A stretch of 64,000 nucleotides of DNA from Pyropia yezoensis (taxonomy: Eukaryota; Rhodophyta; Bangiophyceae; Bangiales; Bangiaceae), in contig CM020620.1 of the NCBI GenBank assembly GCA_009829735.1, positions 2,297,447-2,361,446 of the forward strand, read 5' to 3'. Position 1 is the first letter of the stretch, and the number at the start of each line of letters is the position of its first letter. Position numbers and translations under genes: made by a program. Shown here piece after piece: positions 10,632 to 20,705 of this stretch. The notes under the pieces are model-generated. The model made no database searches. It had not been told where the DNA came from and saw nothing but the letters and a program-made list of their open reading frames with translations.

Positions 10632-12074
10632 ATGGCGTCCACAGACCAGCGGTCGATCAAGACCAAGGCCGCCCTGACCGGTGGCGCCTGCATGGGCTGC
10701 CTCGCCGAGCCCGCGGAGCTCCCGTCGCCCACCACCACTCTCAAGCCGTGCGGCCGCTGCCGCCGCGCCCGCTACTGCAGCACCGACTGCCAGCGCGCCG
10801 ACTTTCCCATCCACAAGACCGTCTGCGCCGCGTTGGCGGGCGTCAATGCGCACATGGCCGCCGCGGGCCGTGCGCGGACACCTGGCGGAGCCCCTCCCGC
10901 CGCGGGGGGCCCCCCGGGGGCGTGGGACGAGATGAGCTTGCCCGTCGCTTCGGCGGCGGGGGTGGTGTTTGGCGCCGCCCTCGGGCGGCCGCCGGGCGTC
11001 AAGGAGCGCGAGTACCTGCTGTACGAGCCCCGCTGTGCCGTGTGCCACGTGCCGGGCGCGCTGCTGCCGGCAGGCGCCTTTTCCCGCTGCCCCGACTGCC
11101 GGCTGGTGGTGGCGTGCGCGGGCGACCACGCGGCGACGATGGCTGCGACCCACACAGGGGGGGAGGCGTGTGCCATGCTGGCGCTGGTGCGCGACACAGA
11201 GGCGATCACCGTCCGTGACGCGCGGCGGGGGGAGAATGGCGGCGGCGGCGGAGGCAGCGGCGGGGACCTCGTCCAGCCCCACGCGTGGATGCCCGACGCG
11301 CCGGTGAGTTCCCCCTGGGACGCTCTCCCGACTGACGGCTGGCCCGGCTACTTTGAGTGGCGCCACGCGCCGGCGTTTGTGCCCGCCTTCCTCGTTGCCG
11401 CGTCAGACCTCCTGTCTGTGCCCCTCACCATCCTCCACGCGGTGATGGGGGCGCTCGGCGGCACCGCCGCCGCCGTCCACGCCCGCAGCAGCCTGACCGT
11501 CCACCTGGTGGGGGTGTCGGACTATGAGCTCCGCTCGCTGTTTGCGCGGGAGGAGCTGCTGCACCTGCTGCCCAACCTCAAGACTCTCCGGCTGGCGCTC
11601 TTCTCTGCCGAGGGGGTGCTCCTGCCGGGCCCTCCCCGGGTGGTGGGCGCCAACGCCACCTGTGACGCGTGCGCGGCGGCCGGCCGCACCGCGCCCGTGT
11701 TGCTCGTCGGCGGCGCGTATGCCACCGCGGGCTTGCCGGGTGCGTATGAGGAGCCCGACCTGGTGGTGGGCCTCAACAGCGGCATCCACAGCACGGTGGC
11801 GGCGGATGGCCACCGAGAGGAGTGGGTGCCGATGGTTGCGGCCATTGCGGCGCGGCGGACGCCGCTCGTTCTCACCAGCTACACGGCGGAGGAGGCGGTG
11901 GAGGACGCGGACGCTCTGGCCGTGATGCTTTCTGGGGTAGACGGGTATGGGGTGGTGGACGGGCCCGCGATTAACCCGTGGGGGTCAGCCAAGCCGTACG
12001 TGGACATGGGCTACACCGAGTTTTATTTCAACAGCCACTCGTACGTGCGGGCGGGGCCGACCGGGGGGGGCTAA
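10632..12074 (+). CDS. MYND zinc-finger protein with MSS51-like C-terminal domain
   Basis: 480 residues. The ATG lies in a strong context (gcccaccATGg). Residues 20-65 carry a MYND zinc finger: C20-x2-C23, C40-x2-C43-x5-C49-x3-C53-x7-H61-x3-C65. A second set follows at residues 135-180: C135-x2-C138-x14-C153-x2-C156-x5-C162-x3-H166-x7-H174-x5-C180, nearly the same spacing with His replacing one Cys. The C-terminal half (about residues 280-475) resembles the domain named after mitochondrial splicing suppressor 51: it runs from LTVHLVGVSDYEL through DLVVGLNSGIHS and PLVLTSYTAEEA to a final INPW..KPYVDMGY..FYFNSH. MYND fingers bind proline-rich partner peptides; proteins with this C-terminal domain are mostly uncharacterised outside fungi and animals. 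No transit peptide is obvious. The frame is intact without introns. Confidence 0.85.
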   Translation: MASTDQRSIKTKAALTGGACMGCLAEPAELPSPTTTLKPCGRCRRARYCSTDCQRADFPIHKTVCAALAGVNAHMAAAGRARTPGGAPPAAGGPPGAWDEMSLPVASAAGVVFGAALGRPPGVKEREYLLYEPRCAVCHVPGALLPAGAFSRCPDCRLVVACAGDHAATMAATHTGGEACAMLALVRDTEAITVRDARRGENGGGGGGSGGDLVQPHAWMPDAPVSSPWDALPTDGWPGYFEWRHAPAFVPAFLVAASDLLSVPLTILHAVMGALGGTAAAVHARSSLTVHLVGVSDYELRSLFAREELLHLLPNLKTLRLALFSAEGVLLPGPPRVVGANATCDACAAAGRTAPVLLVGGAYATAGLPGAYEEPDLVVGLNSGIHSTVAADGHREEWVPMVAAIAARRTPLVLTSYTAEEAVEDADALAVMLSGVDGYGVVDGPAINPWGSAKPYVDMGYTEFYFNSHSYVRAGPTGGG

Positions 12075-12976
12075 GGGAGGCGGGGGATGAGGGATGGGGG
12101 GGGGGGGTGAGGCGTCGGAGGGAGGCGCTATGAGAATTTGAGGGGGGGGGTGGGCAGAGGATCTGCCAGCGGTGGCGGCTCACATTCCATGCCGCTCTTA
12201 GTGGAAGAGTGCCGGGAGTCAGGGGATAGGGCAGGGGAGGGGGGGGGCGGCCGAGCGCGCCAGCAGCTGCCACCGCCGTGTGGCCTCCATCGACGGTGGC
12301 TGCGGCGACGATGGCGGTGTTGGCAGCGGCGGCGGCGGTGGCGGCGGTGTTGGCAGCGGCGGCGGCGGTGGTGGTGGCGGCGGCAGCGGCGGCTGCGGTG
12401 GCGTGGCGCGTGGGCGTCTGCTATTCCGGCAAGTCATTCCTTCGTGCTGCCACCTCCGCCGCCGCCGTCGCCGCCGCCGAGACCCCGCTACCCCCGCCGC
12501 CGCTGCCGATGCTGCCGCCGCTGCCGCTGCTGCCGCCGCTGCCGTCCTTCTCCAGCGCCCATCTTCCTCTATCATTCGCGGGGCCTGCTTTGGCGCCAGC
12601 GCCGGTCTGGGGCAGTGGCCGCTTGCCCTCCCATCTCCCCCTCCCTTCTCCGCCTTGCGGATTGACTAATGGCCGACAATCCAAAAGAAAACAAAGCGGA
12701 CGCCCGCGGGTGCCCCCGGGCGCGGCGCCCGCCGCTAACCGCGGAGCGCCGCTGAAGGTATGTACACTGGTCGTTAAAACCCCGCGGGCGCGCCACCATG
12801 CCCCGCGCTAGAGGTCCTCACGCGGGCGGCGCCCCTGCCTACCCCCTCTGCTCAGAGGAGTGGCGTCTCGCACCCCCCCCCCCCCGTCCCCCCCTCTCCC
12901 CTTGTCCGGCGCCACCCCCCCCCCCTCCCCCCCCCCCCCCCCCCCCCCCCGACCGCCACCATTACGGCGCGGCCGG
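12075..12976. other. Intergenic spacer with simple repeats
   Basis: No gene is recognised. 12290-12410 is rich in GGC/GGT repeats, 12460-12550 in CCG/CTG repeats, and 12930-12950 is nearly pure C. It separates the MYND gene (plus) from a minus-strand gene, so it holds both 3' ends. Confidence 0.5.
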
Positions 12977-15900
12977 TCACTCCCACCGCTGGCCGCCGCC
13001 GCCCCCCCCCCGGCGGCCGCCGCCGTCGTGCCCCTCGTGGCCATACCGCCCGTGCCGCCCACGGCCGCCGCCGCCGCCGCCCCGCGCGGCCGACGCAGAC
13101 GGCCGACGCGGGGTAGGCCCGTGACCGCCGCCCCCAACCCCGCCTTGGCGCGCCACCACGCCCGCACGGCGGAGGTAGGGCGCCGCGCGGCAGCGCGCCG
13201 CCCGCCCTACCGCCGCGGCGGCGGTGGCCACCCGCCGCCCCACCGCCACCGCCGTCACCGCCGCCGACCGGGCGGCAGTGAGGACGGCAGCCGCGGCGGT
13301 GGCGGCGGCGCCGACCACGCCGGCACGGCCGCCATCGCCGCCGACGCCGGCGCGGCGGCCCCCCCTCGCGGCGGGGCCCCCCCAAAAGGCTGGCGGGAGG
13401 CCCAGCCACGGGGCCACGGCGGCCACGTGCGGGCGACCAAGGGCTCCCACCAGCGCAACGTACATGGCCCACGCGGCGGGGGACATGCGGGTGGGCGCGT
13501 CGACCAGCACCGGCACGGCGACCATCTTGGTGTAGTGGTAGGCGAGGAAGAGGGCGCCCGCCAGGTGCGCCGCCGCCGCCCGCGTCGGCGCGTCGACGCC
13601 GGCACCGGCGGTCGACGACGCACGCCGCGCGGGGCGGGCGGGGACGGCCGCCCCACCGGGCGCCGCCGTGGCACCGACCCGCCGGGGCGCTCCACCGCCG
13701 GCGTCCCCCAGAGCCGCCGACGACGCTGACGAGGCGGCGCTCGACGACGACCCCGACGGCGACAGCGACGGGGAGCGGGAGCGGGAGCGGGGGCGGCCGC
13801 CGCGCCCACGGCCGCGCCACGCCTTCCGGCCGGTGGCAGTGGCGGGCCCCCACTCCCCCTTTCCACCACCCACCCCAATGCCGGCGGCTGCGGCGCGCCA
13901 CGCCCAGCGGCCGCCGCGGGCGGCGAGCGCGGCGGTGGCGAGGACCGCCACGTGGAGGCCCACGTACACCAGCCCGAGAGCGGCGACGACAAAGAAGGCG
14001 GCGACAAAGAGGGGCTCGTTGGCCGCCCGGGCGGCCTCGAGGAGGTCCGCGCCGCGGCCGACCGACCCGACCCCACACACCGCCGAGCCGGCACCAAAAA
14101 GGAGCGACAGGAATGCAATCGCCGGGCCCGCTCCCGCGGGGGCCACGCCGCCGATGCCGACCAGGGCGGCCACGCTGGCGGGCATCATCATCCCGGCGCT
14201 CCCCATTGCAGAGGTTGTCGATGCGGCCGCTGCTGCCGTGGCGGCGGCCGCCAACGACGAAGCCATCGCCCCCGACCCCGCCACCATCGCGGCGGGCCCG
14301 TGCCCACCGCCGCCCCCGCCACCGATCGGCAGCGGCCCCACCCCCCCGGGCACGGTGCCCGCTGCGGCGCCCGCCGCGGCCGCCGACGCGCGACGGACGA
14401 TGACCGCGGTACGCGCGGCGGCCGCGGCGGCCGCCACCACCGGCACGAACAGGATGAGGTCCATGAGGACGGCGGTGAGGAAAGGCGAGTCCGCGACGGG
14501 CACCAGCCCGTCGACCGACTGTGCTAGGTGCGCGTCCAGGGCGACCGCCCTTCGGGCGGCGGCGGCCGCCCAGCCGCCGAGAGCAACGAGCTTGTGGAAG
14601 AGGCCCCGGCCGACGCTGCTGCTGGCGGCGGGCCCCCCGTCCCCACCTCCGCCCCCGGCCGCCCCCTTGATCGACCCGAACGCGCCCGCCGTGCCCTCAA
14701 GCCGGTCGTCCCGGCCAAAGCCACTCAGGGTGCCCACCGCGTCTGCCGTCTCGTCATCATCCGCGAGCGCCGCTAGGCGCCCCGCCCCCCCAGCGGCCGC
14801 AACGTCTCGGCCATACCGAGTGGCGACCGCGGCGCGGCGCACTCCCCCCCCCGAGCCCCGCCCCGCGGCCGCGTCGTCCCACCCCGCGCGGGTGTCCAGC
14901 CAGTGGGTCAGCCCCGCGTGGCGGAGCTGGGCACGCGCCGCCGCCGCTGCGGCGGCCGCCTGCTTGAGCGCCGCCCCCGCCGCGTCGACGCGCGCCGACA
15001 GCGCCGCGGCTTCCGCAGCCAGCGCCGCGTGCGCCGCCGCCTCGTCGGCCTCCACGTGCGCGACCGACCACTCGTGGAGCGCCCGCTCTGCCCCGCGCTT
15101 GGCTGCAATCGCTCCGTGGCGGGCAGCCGAAGCGGTGGCCAGCGTGGCCGCCGCCGCGTCCAGGGCGGCCGTACCCGCCGCAATGCGCGCCTCGAGGGCG
15201 GTGCCAGTGTGCACCCGCGCACGGAGACGGCGGCGGTGGCCTGCCACCACCGCAGCCACCGAGCCGGCCGATGTGGCCTCGGGGGGGGGTTCTACGGGCA
15301 GCGCCGCCTCCCCGGAAGCCCCCACCGACGATAGCGACCGCCGGCTGTGGCCACCGCGCCGTCGCCGTGGCATCGCCGCTGCCGCCGCTGTCGCCGCCGC
15401 CGCCTCGTCTGCGGCTGCGGCGGCGGTCTCTGCTGCTGCCACAGGGGCCGACGTCAGGGACCGTCCGTACGCGGCCAGCCCAGACCGGTCGGCGGGCGCC
15501 TGCCGCGGGGGGGCGGTGAACCACACCACCTGTGGCTTTCCCGCACCGTCGGTGGTGAGCCCATTGACGCCCGTTGGGCGCCCCGCCGTCGCCGCCCTCC
15601 GCCCCCCGGGCGGGGAAACGAGAGATGACAGCGTCGCGGCTCCCGCATCACCCGCGCCGCCTCCGCCGCTGCCGTCCGCGGAGGCCGCCAGTGCCCGTCG
15701 CCGCCGCCAGCCGCCCGCCGGAGCCGATGCGCCGGGGCGGCGGCGGTGGCGGGCAACGATCGAGGGGGGCACCCTCCCTACCCCACCCGCCCCCGCCGTC
15801 GGCCCCTCCTCAGGGTCGCTGTCGACGTGAGGGCGCTCCTCCAAGTCCACATGCGCATGGGCGCGGTGGGCGAGCCGGCGGCCACCGCCTCCCCCGCCAC

Positions 15901-16099
15901 CACCCCCACCACCACCACCGCCGCCGCCGCCGCTTCCCCCTTCCCACGGGGCCGCGTCTGCCGGCGCGGTCGCCCCTGCCGCGGTGGCCGCCACCACGGT
16001 AGCCCCCAGCAACAGCGCCATCAACGCCCTTGACGAGCCACCGCTCGCCCGCCAGCGTCGCGCTGCGGCGGCCGCAACGGCGCGCCACACACGCGGCAT
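12977..16099 (-). CDS. Large signal-peptide, coiled-coil and multi-pass membrane protein of unknown function
   Basis: 1,040 residues if translation starts at ATG 16099. The frame is open further upstream, but that part is proline-rich and lacks the signal. From 16099 the N-terminus is basic followed by a hydrophobic stretch (ALMALLLGATVVAATAAGATA), which looks like a signal peptide. A poly-Gly stretch and a basic low-complexity region follow, then an Ala/Glu/Arg-rich region likely to be a long coiled coil (about 15195-14890). About five hydrophobic segments come next (around 14480-14400, 14130-14065, 14015-13915, 13570-13500 and 13490-13390), and finally a basic Gly/Arg tail. I do not recognise a family. 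An ER, Golgi or plastid-envelope membrane location is inferred. A 24-bp duplication near the start (about 16101-16148) creates an alternative in-frame ATG at 16123. Confidence 0.65.
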   Translation of the reverse strand: MPRVWRAVAAAAARRWRASGGSSRALMALLLGATVVAATAAGATAPADAAPWEGGSGGGGGGGGGGGGGGGGGRRLAHRAHAHVDLEERPHVDSDPEEGPTAGAGGVGRVPPSIVARHRRRPGASAPAGGWRRRRALAASADGSGGGGAGDAGAATLSSLVSPPGGRRAATAGRPTGVNGLTTDGAGKPQVVWFTAPPRQAPADRSGLAAYGRSLTSAPVAAAETAAAAADEAAAATAAAAAMPRRRRGGHSRRSLSSVGASGEAALPVEPPPEATSAGSVAAVVAGHRRRLRARVHTGTALEARIAAGTAALDAAAATLATASAARHGAIAAKRGAERALHEWSVAHVEADEAAAHAALAAEAAALSARVDAAGAALKQAAAAAAAARAQLRHAGLTHWLDTRAGWDDAAAGRGSGGGVRRAAVATRYGRDVAAAGGAGRLAALADDDETADAVGTLSGFGRDDRLEGTAGAFGSIKGAAGGGGGDGGPAASSSVGRGLFHKLVALGGWAAAAARRAVALDAHLAQSVDGLVPVADSPFLTAVLMDLILFVPVVAAAAAAARTAVIVRRASAAAAGAAAGTVPGGVGPLPIGGGGGGGHGPAAMVAGSGAMASSLAAAATAAAAASTTSAMGSAGMMMPASVAALVGIGGVAPAGAGPAIAFLSLLFGAGSAVCGVGSVGRGADLLEAARAANEPLFVAAFFVVAALGLVYVGLHVAVLATAALAARGGRWAWRAAAAGIGVGGGKGEWGPATATGRKAWRGRGRGGRPRSRSRSPSLSPSGSSSSAASSASSAALGDAGGGAPRRVGATAAPGGAAVPARPARRASSTAGAGVDAPTRAAAAHLAGALFLAYHYTKMVAVPVLVDAPTRMSPAAWAMYVALVGALGRPHVAAVAPWLGLPPAFWGGPAARGGRRAGVGGDGGRAGVVGAAATAAAAVLTAARSAAVTAVAVGRRVATAAAAVGRAARCRAAPYLRRAGVVARQGGVGGGGHGPTPRRPSASAARGGGGGGRGRHGRYGHEGHDGGGRRGGGGGGQRWE

Positions 16100-16946
16100 G
16101 GCGGTGGGTGTCACGGGCGGCATTGCGGTGGGTGTCACGGGCGGCGGTGGCGGCGGCGACGGCGGCGGCTGCGGCGGCTGCGGCAGCGGCGACAGTGGAC
16201 GGCGTTGATAGAGGGGAGGCCGCGGGAAGGGTGCGGCACGACCGCCGGGGGGCTTCATCCACCGCCCGGGGTGAGCAGGGTCGGGCGGCCAAGGGTGGGT
16301 GGGCGACGGCGACGACGACGACCCCGGCGTGGACACGCACGCACGGCGCGGTGGATTGGCAACGAACCCAGACGGCAGGGGTGGCCGGCGTCAAGGGTGT
16401 TTGGCCCTGCGACCGAGAGATGGGTGGCCGCCACGCGGACGGGCGCCCCTGCCACCTCCAACAGCACCTACCTTCCCCGCCACCCACCCAGCATACACCA
16501 GCGGCACACGGTGGCGGTAGCACACGCGGCCGGCACGACCAGTGGGCAAGGCTACGCGGCGCACAGCGGACATCTGCCCCACGGACGCCATGACTCCTAC
16601 GTGGCAGCTGCCGCCGGCACTCCCCACGAGACAGTGGGCCGCGGGGGAGGCCTGCCGTCGCGCCAGTCCCTACCAACGGCCATCAAGGCAGAGAGGCAAA
16701 GACCCGGCAGCGAGGGACGCGCAAGGGGCGGTTGGGGGGGGGGGAGGTAGGCGAGGAGGCAGAGTGGACAGCCTTCGAATCTAATCAAGCTCCCCCGCAA
16801 CCGCCCAGGCGGCGACTGCGGCAGGCGGCGGCCACCCCTTCTCGCCCATGAATGCTGACGGTGGTGGCGACATCACGCAGACGTGGCGATTGGCTGGTAC
16901 GCGATGAGGAAGGGGACGGCCAAGACGGGTCCGAGCATTGCGAGCC
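16100..16946. other. 5' region of the membrane-protein gene
   Basis: No further gene is recognised. 16101-16148 carries a 24-bp unit twice (gcggtgggtgtcacgggcgg core). The rest is GC-rich with short overlapping frames only. Confidence 0.4.
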
Positions 16947-17045
16947 GTGGGGGAGGGTAGGGGAAGTGGTGGCGAGGGCGTGGGGGAGGGTAGGGGAAGT
17001 GGTAGCGAGGGCGTGGGGGAGGGTAGGGGAAGTGGTGGCGAGGGC
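16947..17045. repeat. 33-bp minisatellite, three copies
   Basis: Three copies start at 16947, 16980 and 17013. Each is a gtgggggagggtagggg segment followed by aagtggt(g/a)gcgagggc, and a partial fourth copy begins at 17046. The G-rich strand has repeated GGGG/GGG groups that could form G-quadruplexes. It lies in the upstream spacer of the membrane-protein gene. Confidence 0.9.
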
Positions 17046-17370
17046 GTGGGGGGAGAAGGCGTGGTGAGCATGGCCGGGCTCGAAACCCACGCAGTCGACT
17101 GATGACGTTGATCCCTCGCACACAAGCGATCGCTCCCCAGTCAAATTCGACATCGCACTATCGAAAAAACTTACCACATGTCCACAGACAATTGCGGTGA
17201 GAAAAAACGTGTCTCACATCCGCTGGGCATCATCGTTGGTCGGGGAGCAAGCGCCCCAACAACGCCTTCATGAGGGGAGGGACAAGCTACGAGACGATAG
17301 CAATACAGACCTAGAAAGAGGTAGGAGGGGGTAAGTAAGAGGGAAAAAAAGGAGGGGCCACCATCCGCGC

Positions 17371-19800
17371 TCAAGGCCCGTGAAAGGAGTCACTCCCAAA
17401 CGACACGCGCTTGCGCGGCCCCCCACCAAGGCGGAGCGCCCGCAGAGACCGCGGTGCGGCGCGGACGGCCACGTACGCGGGCACCCTCCCCCCGCCCGCA
17501 GCGGCCAGCTCGGCATCCCGCACCGACGCAGCGGTGTCCAAGGCTGCCGCTGCCACCGACGGCGGCACCCCTGGCCGAACCGCGACCGCCGCGACCGCTG
17601 CAGACAGGGTGCGCGGCACGCCAGACGAGACGTCAGAGGCCGCCGCCGGTGGCGGCGGCGCGGCGCCCGCCCCCACAGTAACGCCAATGAGGCGGATGGC
17701 AGTGGCGAGCACCGCCGGGTCTGCCGACGCGAGCGCCGCGGGAGCCAGCACCCCCCCCACCGCCGCCGCGTCGCCGGCGGTGGCGCTCGCGGTGGGGGGC
17801 AGCACCACCGCAGCGGCCGCTGCGGCCATGGCCAGACGGGCCAGCCGGGGGGTAGGCGGCACTGCCGCGACAGCGGCAGCCAACACCCGCCCCACGGCCA
17901 TGTCGTTGTCGCCGCTTTCGGTGCTGCCGCCACCACCGCCTGTCGCAGGGGAAGGCGGTGGGGGGGGGGTACCGCCCCTCCAGGGGGGAGCACCACCGCC
18001 GTCGCCCCCCCCCCCAGACCCATCCAAGCCGACCGCCGCGAGCGCAGCGAGCGCCGCTTCGACCAGCGACGCGGCCGGCGGCGGGGCCGCCGCCGACGCC
18101 TGCCGGAGGATGCCGACCAGCGCCGCCCTCCCGCCGCCGGAGGCAACGGCGGCGGCCAGTGCGGGCCCCGCCGCCACCGCCAACCGCACCGCCTCGCACG
18201 CCGACTCGACGAGCAGGGGAGTGGTCATCACAGACGCAACCCGCAGCCAATAGAGAAGAGCGTCAACCAGCCGATGGCCATCGTCGCTCAGGGTGGGGAG
18301 AGGGGGGGGAGTGTGGGGGGAGGCTAGCACTACCGAAAGCCAGCCATCCCAGTCGTCGCCTCCATAGAGGGCTTCGGCCGCCTCGGCCGCGTCCACCGCC
18401 GCTTCGTGGGCGGCGTCGGCGCCACCACCGCCGGTGCCGCCAGTCTGTTGCGCCTTGCCCGCCTCGATCGCCATCTCCTTCGCCGGCAGCAGCTGCTCCA
18501 CCCCAAGCGCACACACTAAGGCCAGCGCGGGGGCGACAGTCTCAGATGCGCCGCCCGCTCCGTCGCCTTCTCTGCCCAGCCTGCCGCCGCCCTCCCCCGC
18601 GCCCCCCAACACGCGCAGCAGCACTGGCAAAAGGCCCGCAGCGACCATGGACGGTCCGTGCTGTGGCGCCGCCGTCGCCACGTGCGTTAGCGCCACTAGC
18701 CCGTGGCGCACAATGACGTCCACGTTGGCAAACGCGCGGACCGCCCGCACAACGAGGCCGCCAACGCTGCTGCCGCCACCGCCACCGCCACCGCCACTTT
18801 CGCCGTCGCCCGCGCGACCGCCCACCGCATCGGCCGCCGCGAGGGCCTCGTGGAACAACAGGGGCTCGGCGGCTACATTGCGGAGGGCCACCAGCGCCCG
18901 TGCCGTGACGCCCGCGTCGACCCCGCCATACTCCCGCAGAGCGCCCACCGCGAGCGCCGCGGTAGCACGCGCAGCGGCGGCCACCGACGGTCGCGTCGCG
19001 TCGGGCGGGATGTAAAGAGCGTTGGCGGCCAATACCAGCGTCTTGCCGACAATGGCGGGGCGGGTACCACCGCCGCCGCCGCCGCCGCCGTCGCCGCCGC
19101 CTTCGCCGCCGCCGCGTGGTGCCGCTACCACGGGGGTGGCCGCCGCCGCGGCGGCCAGCCCCGGCAGTGCAGCAAGAACGGCAGGCCGCGTATCACCGGC
19201 AGAGGGGGTGAGGCATAGCAGCGCGGAGAGGGCGGTGAGGTGGAGGTTGGCGTCTGTGGGGCGGGTCGAGGGGAGGTGGGGGGCCGAACCCCCCTCCGCT
19301 TCCCCCCCCGCGGCGGCCGTGAGGGCGGTCGGGGGCACCATCGCCAGAGGGGTGGGCGGGCCCAGCGAAGCGAGCAGCCCCAGCAGCACCTCCACCGCGC
19401 CTGCCTCGCCGAGCGCCTCCCGCAGCGCCGCATCAGAAGGGGCGGCGTCGACAATTAGGGCGGCGAGGCGCGCCGCGTGGCGGTGGCCGTCGCCGCCGAC
19501 GCAATCGCCGCCAGCGCCGCCGCCTACTCCTCCATTGTCGCCACCGTCTCCCTTGCCGCCACCGTCAGTGTCACTGCCGCCGCTGCCACCACCACCGCTG
19601 CCGCCGATGTTAGTGGGTGGGCCCGACCCCCTAACGCCTCCCAGGGCCAGGCCCTCCCGGGCGGCTACGACAGCCGCCGCCACGAGGTCCGCAGTGGGCA
19701 CTCCCCCGACGCCACCACGCCCGGTGCCACCACGCCCGGCGCGAGGGGGCGCCGCACCCCGCCCCAGCGCGGCGGCTAGCGCGTCGAGCGCGTCGGCCAT
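17371..19800 (-). CDS. Helical-repeat (armadillo/HEAT-like) protein, function unknown
   Basis: 809 residues from ATG 19800, chosen because its context is ggccATGg; the open frame upstream is proline-rich leader. The sequence is alanine/leucine/valine-rich, with recurring amphipathic helices of armadillo type, for example LVALRNVAAEPLLFHEAL, IVRHGLVALTHVATAAPQHG and MVAAGLLPVLLRVLGGAG, separated by Gly/Ser-rich loops. Such folds are protein-protein scaffolds. I cannot assign a specific family. The C-terminus ends with a basic patch (PRKRVSFGSDSFHGP). No signal peptide or membrane segment is evident. The frame is continuous despite many GGC runs, which supports coding. Confidence 0.6.
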   Translation of the reverse strand: MADALDALAAALGRGAAPPRAGRGGTGRGGVGGVPTADLVAAAVVAAREGLALGGVRGSGPPTNIGGSGGGGSGGSDTDGGGKGDGGDNGGVGGGAGGDCVGGDGHRHAARLAALIVDAAPSDAALREALGEAGAVEVLLGLLASLGPPTPLAMVPPTALTAAAGGEAEGGSAPHLPSTRPTDANLHLTALSALLCLTPSAGDTRPAVLAALPGLAAAAAATPVVAAPRGGGEGGGDGGGGGGGGTRPAIVGKTLVLAANALYIPPDATRPSVAAAARATAALAVGALREYGGVDAGVTARALVALRNVAAEPLLFHEALAAADAVGGRAGDGESGGGGGGGGSSVGGLVVRAVRAFANVDVIVRHGLVALTHVATAAPQHGPSMVAAGLLPVLLRVLGGAGEGGGRLGREGDGAGGASETVAPALALVCALGVEQLLPAKEMAIEAGKAQQTGGTGGGGADAAHEAAVDAAEAAEALYGGDDWDGWLSVVLASPHTPPPLPTLSDDGHRLVDALLYWLRVASVMTTPLLVESACEAVRLAVAAGPALAAAVASGGGRAALVGILRQASAAAPPPAASLVEAALAALAAVGLDGSGGGGDGGGAPPWRGGTPPPPPSPATGGGGGSTESGDNDMAVGRVLAAAVAAVPPTPRLARLAMAAAAAAVVLPPTASATAGDAAAVGGVLAPAALASADPAVLATAIRLIGVTVGAGAAPPPPAAASDVSSGVPRTLSAAVAAVAVRPGVPPSVAAAALDTAASVRDAELAAAGGGRVPAYVAVRAAPRSLRALRLGGGPRKRVSFGSDSFHGP

Positions 19801-20573
19801 GGCCGGGACCGGCGGGACCGTCGCCCGGGCGGGGGCATGCCCCCCACTCACTTCTCCCGCCCAACCGGCGGTGGACGGGGTGTCCCAAAAAGGGAATGGA
19901 AGAGGGGGGGGGGGGGGGAAAGGTGGGGGCTGGGCGGTCAGGGGGCCTGGGGGGGAGGGAGGGAACGGTGGCGGAGGGCAACCAGTTCGCAACGAGGCGG
20001 TCGGGGTGGGTGCTGAGAGCCAGCCAGAAAAACTACATTCTCAAGCATTTCTTCGTGTCAAGTTCTCGGAACTCCAAGATGTAGTGTATTGTTCACGAAG
20101 TATTTCTATGGCGCTACATTACAGTCTTTCTCCGTTGTTGGGCACCCTTTGTGGCGACCGTAAGCCCAAGGATTGGAACTTGATTCCGCCCTCTGATTCG
20201 TCGGTGACAACGATCGAATGCTGAAACATGCGTTGATCGCACCGTAGAGGTCGGTCGACCTGCATTGGTTACTAGACACAGTGCCCAAGAAAGGATGTCA
20301 CAGCAATGGACAAAGACTGTACTGCAACGCATCGCGGATCATGAGGTTTGTCACGGCTTCGTTTTCTTTCCTCAAACAGACCCAGGTCCCTCGGACCAAA
20401 AGAACACATGAGCAGAAGAAGAAAAAAAAAATACTCCCGTGCTCAGGAGAACGAGACGAGTCCAACGGTGTGCTCCGCTGCTTCAGCCGACCATCTGATG
20501 ATGAGATCTTGCCGAGGTGGTCGCTATTACCGGTCATACGGATACAGCCAGAGGGAAGAAATAAGCACCCTCT
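19801..20573. other. Intergenic, lower-GC region
   Basis: No gene is recognised. From about 20020 the composition becomes distinctly less GC-rich than the flanking genes, with an A10 run at 20421-20430 and stops in all frames. It may be a degraded element or ordinary spacer. Confidence 0.4.
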
Positions 20574-20705
20574 ACTCACAACCCATTGTGAGCCCGATTC
20601 TCAACCCATTGTGAGCCCGATTCTCAACCCATTGTGAGCCCGACTCACAACCCGTTGTGAGCCCGACTCACAACCCATTGTGAGCCCGACACAACCCATT
20701 GTTGG
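20574..20705. repeat. 23-bp minisatellite, about six copies, with built-in hairpins
   Basis: Copies begin at 20581, 20604, 20627, 20650, 20673 and 20694 (last period 21). The unit is acccattgtgagcccga followed by (t/c)tct-like bases and ca. At copy junctions CTCACAACCCATTGTGAG forms a 7-bp-arm hairpin with a CCCA loop. There are no unique spacers between copies, so it is not CRISPR-like. Confidence 0.9.

Noticed and set aside
20574-20705. CRISPR-like array
   Set aside because: Repeats are contiguous without spacers, and the DNA is eukaryotic.
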